DNA of 64,000 nt from Pelatocladus maniniholoensis HA4357-MV3. GTDB taxonomy: Bacteria; Cyanobacteriota; Cyanobacteriia; Cyanobacteriales; Nostocaceae. Under the pieces are notes generated by a model. That model had not been told where the DNA came from, did not search any database, and was given only the letters and a program-made list of their open reading frames with translations. Both the position numbers and the translations under genes were made by a program. The stretch's first letter is position 1. Each line of letters starts with the position of its first letter. The stretch spans positions 1 through 64,000 of the forward strand of contig JAHHHW010000096.1 of NCBI GenBank assembly GCA_019359115.1. Reading direction: 5' to 3'. Positions 37,501 through 46,548 of this stretch are shown piece after piece.

Positions 37501-39060
37501 ATGTTTAAACAGAAACTAAATCGCTTGACTACTATTCTGCTTTTGGCATTAACGTTGTGGTGGGGATTTTTACCAGAAGTTGCTTTAGCCAAGACTCAAG
37601 CTCCACCAGCTCAAAGTTCGATTCAGCCCTATCTGAATCAAGTCATTAAGCAGTTGACGGAGTTTCGCCTCGACAATGGGATGAAGTTTATTGTCTTGGA
37701 ACGCCACCAAGCACCAGTTGTTTCTTTTCTTACCTACGCTGATGTTGGTGGTGTCGATGAACCAAATAAAAAAACTGGTGTTGCCCACTTTTTAGAACAT
37801 TTAGCTTTTAAAGGTACAACTAGTATTGGTACAAAAAACTACAAAGCAGAAAAACCCCTGCTAGATAAATTGGATCAATTGGCTGTGCAAATTGAAACAG
37901 CCCAAGCTGCTGGTAAGAAAGATGAAGTAGCTAAGTTGACAGCGCAATTTGAGCAAGTAGAAGCACAAGCGGCAAAAATTGTCAATCAAAATGAATTAGG
38001 ACGAGTTGTCGAACAAGCAGGAGGTGTAGATTTAAATGCTAATACCTCCACAGAAGCCACTCGTTATTTTTACAGCTTTCCTGCGAACAAGTTGGAATTG
38101 TGGATGTCGCTGGAGTCAGAACGTTTCCTTGAACCTGTATTTCGGGAGTTTTATAAAGAAAAAAATGTGATTTTGGAAGAACGACGCCTGCGGGTAGATA
38201 ATTCTCCGATTGGACAGATGTTAGAGAAGTTTATCGATACAGCTTTCAAAGTTCATCCCTACAGACGTCCAATTATTGGTTATGACGAAGATATTCGCAA
38301 TTTGACGCGGGAAGATGTCCAAAAGTTTTTTGACGCGTACTATGTGCCGAGTAATTTAACTATCGCTGTTGTGGGAGATGTCAACCCCAGTCAAGTCAAA
38401 AAACTAGCACAAATTTACTTTGGACGCTATAAAGCCAAACCTAAAGCTGTAGCAAAACTACCAGCAGAACCGCCACAAAAACAAACACGGGAAGTGACAG
38501 TTAAGTTAAAATCTCAACCTTGGTATTTAGAGGGTTATCATCGTCCATCACTTACCCATCCAGATGATGCTGTGTATGAAATTATCGGTAGTTTGCTGAG
38601 TGATGGACGGACATCACGGCTGTATAAATCTTTGGTAGAAAAACAGCAATTAGCACTTTCAGCCCAAGGTTTTAGCGGTTTTCCCGGAGATAAATACCCG
38701 AATTTGATCTTATTTTATGCTCTGACGGCTCCTGGTCATACTGTTGATGAAGTGGCGATCGCTTTACGCAAAGAAATTGACAAACTCAAGACTGAACCTG
38801 TGTCAGCTATAGACTTAGAACGAGTCAAAACCCAAGCAAGGGCCGAATTGTTGCGATCGCTCGATTCTAATATGGGAATGGCGCAGCAGTTGTTGGAGTA
38901 TGAGGTAAAAACTGGTTCTTGGCGAAACTTATTTAAGCAGTTAGACAAATTGGAAGCTGTAACATCTGCGGACATTCAACGAGTCGCTAAGACAACTTTT
39001 ACACCGGAAAATCGCACGATTGGTAAGTTGTTGTCAAAAAATAGCGGTGTAGGGGAATAG
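37501..39060 (+). CDS. M16-family zinc peptidase, catalytic subunit
   Basis: Secreted or membrane-anchored insulinase-like protease. I use ATG 37501 (MFKQKLNRLTTILLLALTL), which gives a proper signal sequence; the longest frame starts at 37345 and runs through a TTTTGGA-type repeat. The inverted zinc motif HFLEH lies at about 96-100. Two M16 domains are recognisable, the second containing DGRTSRLYKSLVEKQQLA. It pairs with the next gene, which lacks the motif. Confidence 0.92.
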   Translation: MFKQKLNRLTTILLLALTLWWGFLPEVALAKTQAPPAQSSIQPYLNQVIKQLTEFRLDNGMKFIVLERHQAPVVSFLTYADVGGVDEPNKKTGVAHFLEHLAFKGTTSIGTKNYKAEKPLLDKLDQLAVQIETAQAAGKKDEVAKLTAQFEQVEAQAAKIVNQNELGRVVEQAGGVDLNANTSTEATRYFYSFPANKLELWMSLESERFLEPVFREFYKEKNVILEERRLRVDNSPIGQMLEKFIDTAFKVHPYRRPIIGYDEDIRNLTREDVQKFFDAYYVPSNLTIAVVGDVNPSQVKKLAQIYFGRYKAKPKAVAKLPAEPPQKQTREVTVKLKSQPWYLEGYHRPSLTHPDDAVYEIIGSLLSDGRTSRLYKSLVEKQQLALSAQGFSGFPGDKYPNLILFYALTAPGHTVDEVAIALRKEIDKLKTEPVSAIDLERVKTQARAELLRSLDSNMGMAQQLLEYEVKTGSWRNLFKQLDKLEAVTSADIQRVAKTTFTPENRTIGKLLSKNSGVGE

Positions 39061-39178
39061 GGGAATAGGGGTGTAGGGGTAAAAATTTTCGAGTCTTTTA
39101 ATGATTAATTTCAAAACACTCTTATTTCCTCTTACACCCTCACACCCTTACCTCCCTACACCCCTATTTTTTGACTAG
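39061..39178. repeat. GGGTGTAG / CTACACCC opposing arms
   Basis: GGGGAATAGGGGTGTAGGGG at the start of the gap faces TACACCCTCACACCC and CTACACCCC at its end, separating the two M16 genes. A similar unit follows the SDR gene at 61.4 kb. Confidence 0.55.
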
Positions 39179-39211
39179 GTGATTTTGACAACAAAGGACA
39201 TAAATAAAGGT

Positions 39212-40720
39212 ATGAAGAAGTATAAAAGAACAGGCAAAAAGCAGATGAAAATCCAAAGTTTTAAATTTAAAGGGTTAGTTTATGCAGTGGTTGCTGCTTT
39301 TGTCTTGGTACTTTTAACTTTTAACTTTTCCTGGGCAGCGACAGCAGCGAAACATTACACTGAGTTAGAATTTGCGCCATTACCGGAAATCAAGTTGCCG
39401 AAATATGAGCGATATAAGTTAGAGAATGGCATGGTGGTATATTTGATGGAAAACCATGAATTGCCATTGGTGACTGGTGCGGCGATGATTGGTACTGGCG
39501 ATCGCTTTGAACCATCAGATAAAGTAGGTTTAGCTCAGATGGTAGGGACGGTAATGCGAACTGGGGGAACGAGTTCGCATACACCTGATGAGTTAAATCA
39601 GATGTTGGAACAACGGGCAGCTTCAGTAGAAACTGATATTAATGACAGTAGTGGTACTGCTAGTTTTGAAGCACTCAGCGAAGATGTCGAAATTGTATTG
39701 GGGTTGTTTTCTGAGATCCTGCGAGAACCGACTTTTGCTGAAGATAAACTAGCTTTGGCAAAAACACAAGAACGAGGTAAGATTTCCCGTCGTAATGATA
39801 GTCCAAATGAAATTGCCCAACGGGAATTTAAGAAATTAGTCTATGGTAAGGAAAACCCCTACGCGCGTACAACAGAGTATGTGACGCTCAATAAAATTTC
39901 TCGCCCAGATTTGGTGAAGTTTTACCAACAGTATTTTTATCCCAATAATATGATTTTGGGAATTGTGGGCGATTTTGATCCTCAAAAGATGAAATCTCTG
40001 ATTAAAGCAAAGTTTGGTGACTGGAAACCCAACCCCAATTTGACGAAACCCCAGTTACCAGAAGTAGCAGCTAAAGGTAGCGGTGTCTTTTTCGTCAATC
40101 AACCACAACTGACTCAGAGTAGTATTCTCATCGGCCATTTGGGAGGAGAATTTAAAAGTCCTGATTATCCAGCGTTGGATGTGTTGAATGGAGTGTTAAA
40201 TGGTTTTGGCGGACGTTTGTTTAATGAAGTGCGATCGCGTCAAGGTTTAGCTTATTCTGTATACGGTTACTGGAGTCCCCGTTATGATTATCCTGGTATA
40301 TTTGTTGCTGGGGGACAAACGCGATCGGATGCGACTGTGCAGTTTGTGAAAGCTTTGCAAACAGAAATTAAACGCATCCAAACTCAACCAGTCACACCCA
40401 AAGAATTGGCTTTTGCTAAGGAATCTACTCTCAATTCGTTTGTGTTCAATTTTGAAGATCCTGCCCAAACTTTATCACGTTTGATGCGATACGAATACTA
40501 TGGATATCCCTCTGATTTTCTCTTCCGCTACCAAAAAGCAGTAGAAGCAACCACAGCAGCTGATGTCCAAAGAGTTGCAAAACAATATTTGAAACCAGAT
40601 GCGTTAGTAACTTTAGTTGTGGGTAATCAAACGGCGATTAATCCACCTTTGACACAGTTAGCGAAACAAGTCACACCAATAGATGTGACTATTCCTCGCT
40701 CACCCCAAGCACAAAGTTAG
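39212..40720 (+). CDS. M16-family peptidase-like protein, non-catalytic subunit
   Basis: About 502 residues. It has a hydrophobic N-terminal segment (GLVYAVVAAFVLVLLTF) acting as signal or anchor. The place of HxxEH reads VGLAQMVGTVM, so it cannot bind zinc. It keeps the substrate-contacting region LFNEVRSRQGLAYSVYGYW. Such an inactive partner normally forms a heterodimer with an active M16 subunit, here the gene upstream. The start is uncertain: ATG 39212 or ATG 39245; the longest frame uses GTG 39179. Confidence 0.9.
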   Translation: MKKYKRTGKKQMKIQSFKFKGLVYAVVAAFVLVLLTFNFSWAATAAKHYTELEFAPLPEIKLPKYERYKLENGMVVYLMENHELPLVTGAAMIGTGDRFEPSDKVGLAQMVGTVMRTGGTSSHTPDELNQMLEQRAASVETDINDSSGTASFEALSEDVEIVLGLFSEILREPTFAEDKLALAKTQERGKISRRNDSPNEIAQREFKKLVYGKENPYARTTEYVTLNKISRPDLVKFYQQYFYPNNMILGIVGDFDPQKMKSLIKAKFGDWKPNPNLTKPQLPEVAAKGSGVFFVNQPQLTQSSILIGHLGGEFKSPDYPALDVLNGVLNGFGGRLFNEVRSRQGLAYSVYGYWSPRYDYPGIFVAGGQTRSDATVQFVKALQTEIKRIQTQPVTPKELAFAKESTLNSFVFNFEDPAQTLSRLMRYEYYGYPSDFLFRYQKAVEATTAADVQRVAKQYLKPDALVTLVVGNQTAINPPLTQLAKQVTPIDVTIPRSPQAQS

Positions 40721-40746
40721 CTTGATGGTTGATTAATTATTATGAG

Positions 40747-40776
40747 AACTCGGTTCATTTGTCAGCCGGGTTTTTT
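40747..40776 (+). terminator. Terminator after the M16 pair
   Basis: AACTCGG (40747-40753) pairs with CCGGGTT (40766-40772, one wobble), followed by a T-run. A second palindrome, GTAGTGAGGACTTTAGTCCTTACTAC, lies at about 40790-40815. Confidence 0.65.
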
Positions 40777-40980
40777 ATTTATATAAGTTCGTAGTGAGGA
40801 CTTTAGTCCTTACTACAAACGAAAAATGAGAATTGTGTGTGAGTAATATAAAGTTTTTTTGCAATTCTGTATAAATTTTTCTTGTCTTAAGTGGGAATAT
40901 TACCCTACTTGCTTTTTGAGCAATGTTGTTATAGTAGCAAAAAACACAAATACCTTTGTGCTGACGCGGTTGTTACTAAC

Positions 40981-42789
40981 ATGGATAAAGAGTTGCAAAA
41001 TAGTTTCCAACACTTTACTGATTTAAAGTCTAAGTATCACGCAAGTAGATATGAAGATTCATCTCTATCTAGTTTACTGTATTTAATATTACAAAAAGTA
41101 GACTTAGGAATTAAGCTGACAACATTAGAATTTGATTGGTTAACAGAGCATAAGCTTTTTGAAACTGTTGCAGCTATCAGTCAGGAAGAGAAACGAAATG
41201 TAGAAGAACTTAGAAAATTAGAAAAAGAATTTTATTATCTCAAAAATCAGTACAAAGTACCCAACTTTTGGCAAGGTTTCAAAGATGATATTTCTGTTCC
41301 TCTATATCCAATTCTTTGGAAGCTTAACTCAGAAAAAAAGTTGAATCAGTCAGAGATCAAATGGCTGCAAAATCATCAACTTGTTGAAACGCTTCAAATT
41401 GTTCATGAGATGGAACTAAGTCAGCACTTCTTTAGATTAAAGACCAAGTATAAAGCTATTAAATATCAAGATTCATCATCTAAAAGCCCACTCTATGAAA
41501 TTTTGAAAAAACTGGAAACAAAAACTTTATTAAATAAGTCTGAATTGGAATGCTTGAAGAAGAAAGAATTATTTGAAACAATAGAAATTGTTGAGCAGCA
41601 AAACTTAGAAAAACAAGCAGATTTTGCTTATTTAAAAGAAAAGTATCAAGCAGTTCAATACCATGATGTATCTATATCTAGTCCACTATACCCAATTTTG
41701 CAAAAACTAGACTCAGATAAAAAGCTAATTTACTCAGAGATTTACTGGCTAGAACAGCAGGGACTGATTGAAACACTTGCTATTGCTAATGAACTCGAAC
41801 AAAAGCGAGAATTTACAGCTTTAAAAGCTAAGTATAAGGCAAGTCAATATGAAGATTCCTCACCTTTAAGTCATTTGTATAAAATTCTCAAAAGACTTGA
41901 TTTAGATGGAAAATTAAGCGATCAAGATATTAATTTTCTCAAAAAGCGAAAATTAACTTAAATTCTGGCGATCGCTCACGAAAAGTATGCTTATAATTTG
42001 AAGTCCAAGGTAGAATTAGGAAACTTGTTGACAGACACAGAGATTGACTGGTTGAAAAAGCATGAAAGAGAAGATATTATTAATCTCGCTCATAAAAAGG
42101 AATTTGTAGCGCTCAAGAAAAAGTATGGACTTTTAGATCCTGGTAATCAATTACCACTTGAACCATTTTACACAATCATGACAAAACTAGAGAGAAAAGA
42201 GCGATTAGATCCTCTGTTAGTGGTTCAGCTGATAGAAAAAGGACGTTTATCTGGTGATGGCAAGATTGTTATAGCACATTACAGCCTGGAAGCAGATTTT
42301 TATGAACAGGAATTTAAACGTACTGGAAATAAATGGCACATTCCTACTGCTAGTAGTTATTGGCGTAAAGCAGATGAACCAGAAAATGCATTAAATATAA
42401 CTAATTTAGACTTAGATAAAATTAGAGAAAGTAAGCTGCAATCAGCTATTTTAGTAACTAGAGGTGCAGCTTTCAGAGATATTGGTGATTTAGTTAATGC
42501 CGAAAAATCTGCCAAAAAAGCTATTGAATTTCACCCAGTAAGTTATCAGCCTTACACTTTAATGGGAGCGATTTATTATGATAAAAGTGAATATTCAAAA
42601 GGAGATTACTGGTTTACAGAAGCAGAAAAACGCGGTGCGAAAACAGATGATATAGATGATGAAATTAAGCGAGTACTTAGAAGTACAAAAGATGAGATTA
42701 AACGTCAACAAGCTGTAAATTATTTATTGAAGAAAGATTCACAAAGATATGCTTGGGCTAAGTGTTATCTTAAAAAATCACAGAAATGA
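40981..42789 (+). pseudogene. Repeat protein with TPR-like C-terminus, split by an in-frame stop
   Basis: The first half has repeats of about 65-70 residues (consensus LKxKYKAxxYxDSSxxSPLYxIL, then KLxxSExxWLxxxxLxETxxI). It stops at TAA 41959-41961. The same frame continues without another stop to 42789, through one more repeat and a TPR-like region (LVTRGAAFRDIGDLVNAEKS). Aligning the repeats, the stop sits where the conserved Glu of L-x-E-T should be: GLIETLAIANE against KLT*ILAIAHE. One G-to-T change (GAA to TAA) explains it. The second half has no good start before its 60th codon. I start at ATG 40981 (MDKELQNSF). Confidence 0.75.
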
Positions 42790-42953
42790 GAGTGAAGTTT
42801 TAAATTAATTTTATCACAGTGCGATCGCGTAGCGTCTCCTTTGGAGAATCCCTCTCATTTTGAACTGCACATTAGATTAGCATAGGCAGCATCGGATTTA
42901 TTCTTTATACACCTGACTATAGGATTGCTATAGTACTTTAAGTATTGAACCTG

Positions 42954-43208
42954 ATGGATTTTATTACAATTATAGGATTGGTAGCTGCTACCTTAACAAC
43001 CTTTTCTTTTTTACCACAGTTGCTGAAAACATGGCGTACTAAATCAGCCAAAGACGTTTCCTATATTATGCTCATTAGCTTTAATATAGGAATTTTTTTA
43101 TGGCTAATATATGGGCTTTATCTGTCGGCTTTACCAATAATTTTAGCTAACTTGATAACTTTAATTTTTAACCTGATAATTTTATGGCTTAAAATTAGAT
43201 ATAGATAA
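42954..43208 (+). CDS. SemiSWEET-type sugar transporter (PQ-loop)
   Basis: 84 residues, three membrane helices. PQ motif in FSFLPQLLKTWRTKSAKDVS, a conserved position near the first helix, and a second conserved Asn in FNIGIFLWLIYGLYLSALP. It would act as a homodimer for facilitated sugar movement. I take ATG 42954 rather than the upstream TTG 42945. The radical SAM gene follows after a short gap. Confidence 0.88.
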   Translation: MDFITIIGLVAATLTTFSFLPQLLKTWRTKSAKDVSYIMLISFNIGIFLWLIYGLYLSALPIILANLITLIFNLIILWLKIRYR

Positions 43209-43234
43209 ATATAATCTTGCTGAAATTATTACCT

Positions 43235-44878
43235 GTGACATCATCTGTTTTTTCTGCCGAACGCCTTTTATTTACACCTGCGGCTCCTGAAACTAACGCT
43301 ATTTCGACAATATTTGCTTTTCCCAACGAGTATACGGTAGGTATAACTAGCCTTGGTTATCAGATAGTATGGGCGACTTTGGCTATGCGTGCAGATGTGC
43401 AGGTAAGCCGCTTGTTTACTGATATGCATGAATCACTTCCCAGAGAACCAGAATTACTCGGTTTTTCTGTATCTTGGGAATTAGATTATGTGAATATTTT
43501 AAACTTACTGGAATTTTTAGAAGTTCCAATCCGCACAACTAATCGTGATGATCATCATCCCATAGTTTTTGGTGGTGGGCCAGTTCTTACAGCTAACCCA
43601 GAACCCTTTGCAGATTTTTTTGATGTTATTCTTTTGGGGGATGGCGAAAATCTGCTTGGTAATTTTATCGATGCTTATCAAACTGTGAGAAATGCAGCTC
43701 GGCAAACTCAACTAAAAGCATTAGCACAAGTACCAGGAATTTATGTTCCAAGTTTGTATGCAGTGGAATATCATGATATTGATGGTGGGATTAAATCTAT
43801 TTGTCCTATTGCACCAGAAATTTCAACTGTAGTCCAAAAGCAAACTTATCGCAGCAATATTTTATCAGCTTCTACTGTAGTAACTCAAAAAGCAGCCTGG
43901 GAAAATATTTATATGGTAGAAGTGGTGAGAAGTTGTCCAGAAATGTGTCGTTTCTGTTTAGCAAGCTATCTCACTTTACCTTTTAGAACTGCTAGTATTG
44001 AAGAGTCATTAATCCCAGCAATTGAGAGAGGTTTAGCAGTTACAAATAGACTCGGATTATTGGGTGCTTCAGTGACTCAACATCCTGAATTTGATAATTT
44101 ATTAGATTATATTAGTCAGCCAAAATACGATGATGTGCGATTGAGTATTGCTTCGGTGCGAACTAATACTGTCACGGTGCAATTAGCGCAAACTTTGGCG
44201 AAACGAGATACTAAATCTTTGACTATTGCTGTGGAAAGTGGTTCGGAAAGATTACGGCGAATTATTAATAAAAAGCTAGACAACGATGAGATTATCCAAG
44301 CAGCAATTAATGCGAAAACTGGAGGATTAACAGGTTTAAAACTCTACGGGATGGTGGGAATTCCTGGTGAGGAACCAGAGGATTTAGATGCTACTATTAC
44401 CATGATGCGTCAGATCAAAAAAGCTGCTCCTGGTTTACGCTTAACACTGGGATGCAGTACCTTTGTACCCAAGTCGCATACACCATTTCAATGGTTTGGG
44501 GTAAATCGTCAAGCAGAAAAACGTTTGCAGTTATTACAAAAACAGCTCAAACCCCAAGGGATAGATTTTCGCCCGGAAAGTTACAATTGGTCTATAATTC
44601 AAGCTTTGATATCGAGGGGCGATCGCAGACTATCACACCTATTAGAACTGACTCGCAACTTTGGGGATTCTCTCGGTAGCTACAAACGTGCTTTTAAGGA
44701 ACTCAGAGGGAAACTACCTGAGTTAGATTTTTATGTTTATGCTAACTGGTCAACTGAGCAAGTCTTACCTTGGCATCATTTGCATGGCCCATTACCACAG
44801 TCTACCCTGCAAAAGCATCTAGCAGAAGCCACAAATCAGTTTAAACCATCTGAGCAATTGCTAATGACTAATGGTTAA
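43235..44878 (+). CDS. B12-binding-domain radical SAM protein
   Basis: N-terminal cobalamin-binding-like domain (GFSVSWELDYVNIL; FGGGPVLTANPEPFADFFD), then the radical SAM domain with the 4Fe-4S motif CPEMCRFC (Cys-x3-Cys-x2-Cys) near residues 234-241. A Gly-rich SAM-binding region and AVESGSERLRRIINKKL follow. The C-terminal domain has unknown function. GTG 43235 gives a family-like N-terminus (TSSVFSAERLLFTPA); the longest frame uses TTG 43217. The substrate is unknown. Confidence 0.88.
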   Translation: MTSSVFSAERLLFTPAAPETNAISTIFAFPNEYTVGITSLGYQIVWATLAMRADVQVSRLFTDMHESLPREPELLGFSVSWELDYVNILNLLEFLEVPIRTTNRDDHHPIVFGGGPVLTANPEPFADFFDVILLGDGENLLGNFIDAYQTVRNAARQTQLKALAQVPGIYVPSLYAVEYHDIDGGIKSICPIAPEISTVVQKQTYRSNILSASTVVTQKAAWENIYMVEVVRSCPEMCRFCLASYLTLPFRTASIEESLIPAIERGLAVTNRLGLLGASVTQHPEFDNLLDYISQPKYDDVRLSIASVRTNTVTVQLAQTLAKRDTKSLTIAVESGSERLRRIINKKLDNDEIIQAAINAKTGGLTGLKLYGMVGIPGEEPEDLDATITMMRQIKKAAPGLRLTLGCSTFVPKSHTPFQWFGVNRQAEKRLQLLQKQLKPQGIDFRPESYNWSIIQALISRGDRRLSHLLELTRNFGDSLGSYKRAFKELRGKLPELDFYVYANWSTEQVLPWHHLHGPLPQSTLQKHLAEATNQFKPSEQLLMTNG

Positions 44879-44931
44879 TGATAAAAAAATAATTCATTGG
44901 CAATTAGTGATCCAAAATCTAAAATTGATAA

Positions 44932-45120
44932 ATGCAAACTACAGCAGAGTTTTATTGTGCTTATTGTGGGGAAACAAATCTGACTTTTGTTGACTTGAGT
45001 GGAGGTGGACAACAATCTTATGTGGAAGATTGTCAGGTTTGCTGTCGTCCCAATATTTTGTATATCCGTGTTGATGAAGAGACTCTGGATATTGAAATTG
45101 ATACTGAATATGAAGGCTAA
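44932..45120 (+). CDS. CPxCG-type Cys-rich small protein
   Basis: 62 residues with two Cys pairs, YCAYCGE and CQVCCRP, predicting a zinc ribbon; acidic C-terminus (DEETLDIEIDTEYEG). It matches the CPXCG-motif family of uncharacterised small proteins. It starts about 50 bp after the radical SAM gene and is followed 17 bp later by the SRPBCC gene, so the three may be co-transcribed. Confidence 0.85.
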   Translation: MQTTAEFYCAYCGETNLTFVDLSGGGQQSYVEDCQVCCRPNILYIRVDEETLDIEIDTEYEG

Positions 45121-45137
45121 GTTTGAGGTTGTTCTCA

Positions 45138-45587
45138 ATGCTGGACTTTAAGTACTCCTCAGTAATTAATGCACCTGTAGAAGTTGTGTGGCGATTTCAT
45201 GAAAGGCCGGATGTTTTACAAATGCTAACTCCACCTTGGCAACCCGTGCAAGTCATGCGTCGCGAAGCAGGATTGGGTGTGGGTGCTGTCACGGAATTTC
45301 GTCTTTTTTTGGGGCCATTACCTTTACGTTGGTTAGCACGTCATACTGAATATGAAGAATATCATTTGTTTACCGACGAGCAAATATCCGGCCCCTTTGA
45401 GTATTGGGTACATCGACATCGATTTGAACCCGAAAATGGTAAAACCAGGTTGACTGATGAAATTTCTTTTTCTTTACCTGGTGGATCTCCAGTCGAATTT
45501 TTGGGTGGTTGGTTAGTCAATGTGCAGCTAGAAGCAATGTTTCGTTATCGTCATCACATTACTCGACAGGAGTGTGAGTCAAGATGA
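45138..45587 (+). CDS. SRPBCC-fold (START-like) protein
   Basis: 149 residues from ATG 45138 (MLDFKYSSVINAPVEVVWRF). The polyketide cyclase/START-like fold is shown by the N-terminal strand-helix pattern, the central WVHRHRFEPENGKTRLTDEI and the C-terminal long helix (FLGGWLVNVQLEAMFRYR). It probably binds a hydrophobic ligand; none can be named. Confidence 0.85.
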   Translation: MLDFKYSSVINAPVEVVWRFHERPDVLQMLTPPWQPVQVMRREAGLGVGAVTEFRLFLGPLPLRWLARHTEYEEYHLFTDEQISGPFEYWVHRHRFEPENGKTRLTDEISFSLPGGSPVEFLGGWLVNVQLEAMFRYRHHITRQECESR

Positions 45588-45639
45588 GGTGGGGATTGGG
45601 GACAATAACTTTATTTAAGAATTAGATTTTTAAATAAAT

Positions 45640-45678
45640 AAAAAAGTCCAGGACTTTTAGTTGTTCTGGACTTTTTTT
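45640..45678. terminator. Strong bidirectional terminator hairpin
   Basis: AAAAAGTCCAGGA (from 45641) pairs with TTCTGGACTTTTTTT, with A and T tracts on the two sides. It closes the 42.9-45.6 kb gene run. Confidence 0.85.
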
Positions 45679-45780
45679 CGTATGATAATAATTTCAAATT
45701 TCAACCGTTAAAATGCTGATATTTAAACGTCGCTAACTACTTATTTGCGGCGGTAGACTTGCTGTAAAACAAAGAAAAAC

Positions 45781-46548
45781 ATGAAGATTTTACAATTTAA
45801 ATTGTATCATAAAGTAAGTTTAAACTTAGTTTTTGTCAGTCTCGGCTGCTTGTCCTTTTTCTCACCTTTCGCAAAGGCAAAAGAACAACATTACAAAGAA
45901 TTGAAATCAGGAAATAACTTCAATCTTCACCCAGTACAATTGCTACAAAAACAAGTTTGTCCATCTGCACAATTGCTACCGAAGCGAATTTTTGAGACAG
46001 CGAAATATTATGTTTATATTTGTAAGGGAGACGAAAAAACTTCCCTAGGCTATTACGTACAAATTTCTAAAAATAGTGGTAGTCAAATTACCCTTCCTGT
46101 CAATAAAAAAGTCGGTGAAGCTTACTTTGCTAAGAATACTGGGGTAATATATACTGTTACGCCTTATGAATTATTAATAACTAAATTCACTAAAGGTAGT
46201 AGTGTGGTTTTAAGAGAAAAAATTAATAGTGCGATCGCAGCTGATGGTCAATCTTTATCTAAGAGTTGTCCAACGGGGAATACTTCTTTTGTAGAAGCTG
46301 CAACCAAAAACTATATTGTATATATTTGTGGTAGACAAACACCAGAGATTTATGTAGCTATTACTAAGAATGGAAATAATACAATTACTCTACCATTACA
46401 ATCAAACTATAATTATTCTACAAACACAGAAGATAGTGAATATATTGCGATTAAAGGTAAAACTTATTATCTTCTCAATCGGAAAATTCTCAAAGTATCT
46501 CGCAATGGACGCAATTTAGTTAAGGAAAAAGTTTTATATTGGCATTAA
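45781..46548 (+). CDS. Secreted protein of unknown function, two internal repeats
   Basis: 255 residues with a signal peptide (to about residue 34, FAKAKEQ). Two similar halves each carry Cys-Pro, then a Tyr-Val/Ile-Tyr-Ile-Cys segment: KYYVYICKGDEKT and NYIVYICGRQTPE, each followed by ITKNGNNTITLPL or the like. The four Cys could form disulfides. No family recognised. It is convergent with the CHAT gene, the two stop codons sharing the 4 bp 46545-46548. Confidence 0.75.
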   Translation: MKILQFKLYHKVSLNLVFVSLGCLSFFSPFAKAKEQHYKELKSGNNFNLHPVQLLQKQVCPSAQLLPKRIFETAKYYVYICKGDEKTSLGYYVQISKNSGSQITLPVNKKVGEAYFAKNTGVIYTVTPYELLITKFTKGSSVVLREKINSAIAADGQSLSKSCPTGNTSFVEAATKNYIVYICGRQTPEIYVAITKNGNNTITLPLQSNYNYSTNTEDSEYIAIKGKTYYLLNRKILKVSRNGRNLVKEKVLYWH

